DNA of 64,000 nt from an uncultured Ruminiclostridium sp. (GTDB lineage: Bacteria; Bacillota; Clostridia; Oscillospirales; Ruminococcaceae), in NCBI GenBank assembly GCA_934454635.1, contig CAKSFR010000001.1, positions 124,001 to 188,000 on the forward strand, written 5' to 3'. Positions within the stretch are counted from its first letter, which is position 1, and each line of letters starts with the position of its first letter. Made by a program: the position numbers and the translations under genes. Of the stretch, positions 60,714 to 64,000 are shown one piece after another. Below the pieces are notes generated by a model. That model was not told the DNA's origin. It searched no databases and worked only from the letters and a program-made list of their open reading frames with translations.

Positions 60714-62081
60714 ATGAGAGAGAAAGAAATTTACGGACGAGCCCTGCGGCTTGCCGTACCGATGATGATACAAAACGGCGTTACAAACATGGTCGGACTT
60801 GTAGACAATATTATGGTCGGAAGTCTGGGCACAGAAGCGATAAGCGCGGTTTCGATAGTCGGACAGCTAATTTTTGTATTTAATCTTGCTATATTCGGAG
60901 GATTATCCGGTCCCGGAATTTACGGCGCCCAATATTTCGGTCAGGGAAATGCAGAGGGCTTTAAAAATACTTTTCGCATTAAACATTGGATTTGCGGAAT
61001 TTGTCTGCTGCTCGGACTTCTTGTTTTTATCTTTGGCGGTGAATGGCTGATTACAATGTATCTGCATGGAGAAAGTGAAAACATAAATCCTGCGCTGACG
61101 CTTGATTACGCAAAAAGTTATCTCCATATCATGCTTATCGGACTTCCGCCGTTTGTTATAACCCAGATATATGCCGGCAGTCTGCGTGAAACCGGAGAAA
61201 GCGTTAAGCCGATGATTGCAGGCATATCTTCTGTTGTAATCGACATTATTTTCAACTATTTTCTTATATACGGAAAGTTCGGTTTTCCGCAGCTAGGCGT
61301 TGAGGGCGCAGCCATTGCAACAGTGCTTGCGCGCTTTGTCGAAGCGGGAGTTGTAATTATCTGGACTCAGGCACAGATAAAAACAAAACATACATTCCTT
61401 ATAGGCGCATACAAAACGCTGCGCGTTCCTCGTGACACTGCCGCAAAAATAATTAAGAAAGGGCTTCCGATTTTCTTTAATGAATTTCTTTGGGCAGGCG
61501 GAATTGCAGCGCTTACACAGTGTTATTCAATAAAGGGTCTGGAAATTATAGCGGGGCTGAATATTTCAAACTCCATATGCAATTTGTTGAACGTTGTTTT
61601 CATAGCGCTCGGAAACGCGGTCGGAATTATTATCGGGCAGTTTCTCGGAGCAGGCGAATACGACATCGCGCGTAAAAGCTCATTTAAACTCATGTGGTTC
61701 ACGGGAATAGTCAGCGGTATGCTTACAGTAATCCTCGTGGCACTTTCAGGCGTATTCCCTCTTTTTTACGACACAACACAGCAGGTCCGCGATTACGGTC
61801 AGTGGTTTATAATTATTACCGCGCTCTTCTTCCCTGTTCAGGGATTTCTTAATGCGCTTTATTTTACGCTGCGTTCGGGCGGAAAAACGTTTGTCACATT
61901 TCTTTTTGACAGCGTTTATACATGGGTTGTGCCGCTGCCGATTGCGCTTATTCTCTGTAATTTTACTCATCTGCCCATTCTAGCAGTTTATGCAATAGTT
62001 CAGACGGCAGATTTCATTAAGCTTATCGTGGGATATGTTCTTATAAAAAAAGGAGTTTGGATAAGCAATCTGGTCACATAA
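60714..62081 (+). CDS. MATE family efflux transporter
   Basis: A 455-residue membrane transporter with 12 predicted helices in two related halves. Family features are LAVPMMIQNGVTNMVGLVDNIMVGSLGTEAISAVSIVGQ and, in the second half, KKGLPIFFNEFLWAGG. It probably exports cationic drugs or metabolites in exchange for Na+ or H+. AAGGAGAG lies before the ATG. It is closed by a bidirectional terminator. Confidence 0.93.
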   Translation: MREKEIYGRALRLAVPMMIQNGVTNMVGLVDNIMVGSLGTEAISAVSIVGQLIFVFNLAIFGGLSGPGIYGAQYFGQGNAEGFKNTFRIKHWICGICLLLGLLVFIFGGEWLITMYLHGESENINPALTLDYAKSYLHIMLIGLPPFVITQIYAGSLRETGESVKPMIAGISSVVIDIIFNYFLIYGKFGFPQLGVEGAAIATVLARFVEAGVVIIWTQAQIKTKHTFLIGAYKTLRVPRDTAAKIIKKGLPIFFNEFLWAGGIAALTQCYSIKGLEIIAGLNISNSICNLLNVVFIALGNAVGIIIGQFLGAGEYDIARKSSFKLMWFTGIVSGMLTVILVALSGVFPLFYDTTQQVRDYGQWFIIITALFFPVQGFLNALYFTLRSGGKTFVTFLFDSVYTWVVPLPIALILCNFTHLPILAVYAIVQTADFIKLIVGYVLIKKGVWISNLVT

Positions 62082-62116
62082 TATGCGCAATGACCGGATA
62101 AAAAACGAATAAAGCA

Positions 62117-62153
62117 AAAATTCCTCCTGCGTTATTAAATCGCAGGAGGAATT
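62117..62153. terminator. Strong bidirectional terminator
   Basis: A perfect 14-bp stem (62117-62130 with 62140-62153), loop of nine bases. The minus-strand tail is TTTTTGCTTTATT. It separates the MATE gene and the convergent SDR gene. Confidence 0.88.
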
Positions 62154-62200
62154 TATTTGAGCAATGTTTTTAAGTCTTAATATTTTCAATGGCTCTGCCG

Positions 62201-62989
62201 TTATCTTACATCTATATTCGGATCATTGACCTTTCTGCTACGCTGAACCTTTCCCGTAGCCCTAAGCAATATTTTTTCAGGTACAAGCTTTGAGGCAGCC
62301 GCAACAAGCTTAGCCGTCGCCGTCGGAACGATAACAAGCTCCCTGCGGAACATATGGTTGATTGCGTATTTTGCCGCATAAGTGTCAGATATTCCGGCAA
62401 CGGCAAATTCAGCGCCCGAAACCTCGTTAAATTCCGTGCGTACAGGACCGGGACAGAACGCGCCGATATAGACATTTGAGCGGCTGTGACGAAGCTCTTC
62501 GGAAATTGCCTTTGTAAGCTGTAAAACATAATTTTTTGAAGCGTAATAAGAGGAAAACTCGGGACCTGCAATAAAACCTGCAATCGAAGCAACATTCAGT
62601 ATATATCCCTTATTTCTTTCCTTGAATTTACGCAGGAAAAGCTTTGTGAGAATATGCACTGCTTTGATATTTACGTCTATCATTTTCAGTTCGGAATCCA
62701 AATCTGTTTCATCAAACGCTCCGAAAACTCCAAAGCCCGCGCAATTGATAAGAACATCTATTGTAACGTGTTCAACTCGTTTGAAAAGCGCCTTGCAGTC
62801 TTCGGTTTTGGACAAATCGCAGCTGAACCAACGAACCTTAACGTCATATTCTGCCGCAATCTCACGTTTAAGTTCAAATAAACGCTGTCTGCGTCTTGCT
62901 ACAAGTATAAGGTTATATCCTCTTTTAGCCAGCTCTATTGCCATAGCGCGACCTATTCCCGAGCTTGCTCCTGTTATCAATGCCGTCAT
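62201..62989 (-). CDS. Short-chain dehydrogenase/reductase
   Basis: A 262-residue NAD(P)-dependent oxidoreductase. Cofactor motif TGASSGIGRAMA, NAG-like NCAGFGVFG, catalytic Ser in VASIAGFIAGPEF and the YxxxK pair in SYYASKNYV. The substrate is not evident; the subgroup resembles bacterial DltE/ketoreductase-like SDRs. It overlaps dus by 4 bases, so the two are coupled. Confidence 0.92.
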   Translation of the reverse strand: MTALITGASSGIGRAMAIELAKRGYNLILVARRRQRLFELKREIAAEYDVKVRWFSCDLSKTEDCKALFKRVEHVTIDVLINCAGFGVFGAFDETDLDSELKMIDVNIKAVHILTKLFLRKFKERNKGYILNVASIAGFIAGPEFSSYYASKNYVLQLTKAISEELRHSRSNVYIGAFCPGPVRTEFNEVSGAEFAVAGISDTYAAKYAINHMFRRELVIVPTATAKLVAAASKLVPEKILLRATGKVQRSRKVNDPNIDVR

Positions 62990-63972
62990 TTTTCATGTTC
63001 CTTTCTTTGTTCATATTTTATTGTATCTGTAAGCCGCTCAAAATCCGCAAAAGTCGAAAGACTGCCGCAAATTCCGCGGTATTTAGCTGCGTTAGGCATA
63101 CCCTTAAGATAATGTGCCGTCTGCATTCGCGCTTCTTTCATTCCGATATATTCTCCCTTGTCATCAATCAGCAACTCTATCTGATGCCGCATAGCCGAAA
63201 GTCGTTCATCAAGCGTCGGTTCTATGAACGGCTGTCCGTAAACCGCTTGTTCAATCTGCTTGAAAAGCCACGGTCTGCCGCACGCCGCACGACCTATCAT
63301 CACTAAGTCGCAGCCTGTATATCTGTACATTTCAAGGCATTTTTCGGGGCTGTCAACATCGCCGTTGCCGATAACAGGAATGGAAACCGCCTGCTTTACC
63401 TCCGCGATAATATCCCAATCGGCTTGTCCGCTGTACATCTGAACGCGAGTGCGCCCATGAACGGCGACAGCCGCTGCTCCGCATTCTTGTGCGATTTTCG
63501 CAATTTCGACAGCGTTGACGTGTTCGTCGTCCCAGCCTTTTCTTATCTTGACAGTTACGGGAACATTTGCAGCCCTAACCGCTTCTGTAACAATTTTTGA
63601 AAATAATAGCGGATCTTTCATAAGTGCGCTCCCTGCGCCGTTTCCCGCTACTTTTGGAACAGGACAACCGCTGTTTATATCAATGATATCGGGATAAAAA
63701 CGCTCCGCAATGTGAACGGCGGGCGCAACAAATTCAGGCTCGCTTCCGAAAAGCTGAACCGCCATCGGGCGCTCAATATCAGTGACCGTGAGAAGCTCTG
63801 ACGTTTTTCTGTCGCTGTAAACAAGCCCTTTACAGCTTGCCATTTCACCGACAACATATGCCGCGCCGTATTCCTTCGCAATTGTACGAAAAGCCCTGTC
63901 GGCAACACTTGCCATAGGCGCGAGCGCCGCCGTTTTTTTTATTTTAACATTTCCGATATGCAAATATTCCAT
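62986..63972 (-). CDS. dus: tRNA-dihydrouridine synthase
   Basis: A 328-residue FMN enzyme reducing uridine in tRNA D-loops. Seen are LAPMASVADRAFR, DINSGCPVPKVAGNGAGSALM with the catalytic Cys, TVKIRKGW, HGRTRVQMYSG and GNGDVDSPE, MIGRAACGRPWLF. Similar to the DusB subgroup of Firmicutes. AAGGAAAAG lies before the ATG at 63972. Upstream sequence ends at the window edge. Confidence 0.95.
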   Translation of the reverse strand: MEYLHIGNVKIKKTAALAPMASVADRAFRTIAKEYGAAYVVGEMASCKGLVYSDRKTSELLTVTDIERPMAVQLFGSEPEFVAPAVHIAERFYPDIIDINSGCPVPKVAGNGAGSALMKDPLLFSKIVTEAVRAANVPVTVKIRKGWDDEHVNAVEIAKIAQECGAAAVAVHGRTRVQMYSGQADWDIIAEVKQAVSIPVIGNGDVDSPEKCLEMYRYTGCDLVMIGRAACGRPWLFKQIEQAVYGQPFIEPTLDERLSAMRHQIELLIDDKGEYIGMKEARMQTAHYLKGMPNAAKYRGICGSLSTFADFERLTDTIKYEQRKEHEK

Positions 63973-64000
63973 TACTTTTCCTTATCAATAGCCCAGAATT

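Overview
The window is a continuous piece of chromosome from an anaerobic, Gram-positive, spore-former-related Clostridia member. A Ruminococcus-like member of the Oscillospiraceae is my best guess. Evidence for this: an A+T-leaning base composition, strong GGAGG ribosome sites, spoVS, ymdB, a DUF4364 protein, DUF896, two Rex redox regulators, many ferredoxin-type enzymes and no respiratory cytochromes. I see no tRNA, rRNA, CRISPR array, insertion sequence or prophage. The window holds 58 protein genes, and the first one (aroC) is cut by the left edge.

Layout. 1-6.8 kb: aroC end, a DUF4364 protein, asparagine synthase, a secreted Ig-like/FN3 protein, an XRE regulator, an unknown acidic protein and a GNAT enzyme. 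6.8-23.2 kb, all on the minus strand: the redox block. In transcription order it is nfnA-nfnB, then mdh-fumC-hdrB-hdrC-hdrA-flxD-flxC-flxB-flxA-frdB-frdA-small membrane protein, then rex, a [2Fe-2S] ferredoxin and a group-B-like [FeFe] hydrogenase. 23.6-28.6 kb: a pseudouridine synthase with a two-component system behind a structured leader, a degenerate kinase-like protein, DUF896 and an autoregulated XRE repressor. 28.8-37.1 kb: arginine biosynthesis, argG, argH, a GNAT enzyme, then argC-J-B-D-F. 37.2-41.8 kb, minus strand: acn-traX-icd and a second rex. 42-47 kb: two secreted glycosidase-like or amidase cell-wall proteins. 47-51.8 kb: purA, ymdB, spoVS and an ABC-2 exporter. 51.9-56.5 kb, minus strand: CBS, MoxR, DUF58 and transglutaminase. 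56.7-62.1 kb: a fused ABC transporter, a fully paired cloverleaf repeat, pnuC behind a terminator-containing leader and a MATE pump. 62.2-64 kb, minus strand: dus and an SDR.

The most interesting system is the 11.5-kb minus-strand gene run at 9.3-20.8 kb. It places the whole malate-to-succinate branch (malate dehydrogenase, fumarase, a soluble fumarate reductase) in one operon with a complete NADH-oxidising Flx/heterodisulfide-reductase module (FlxABCD-HdrABC). No membrane anchor of the usual cytochrome b type is present. The simplest reading is a cytosolic electron-bifurcating fumarate reductase: NADH electrons are split at the HdrA flavin, with one branch going to fumarate and the other to ferredoxin. 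This is inference from gene content and order. The neighbours fit redox balancing: Rex senses NADH, NfnAB interconverts NADH, ferredoxin and NADPH, and the hydrogenase-like protein could be a ferredoxin sink or sensor.

The second notable object is a 110-bp element at 59,561-59,670. It folds into an outer 16-bp stem and three hairpins with no unpaired base at the junction.
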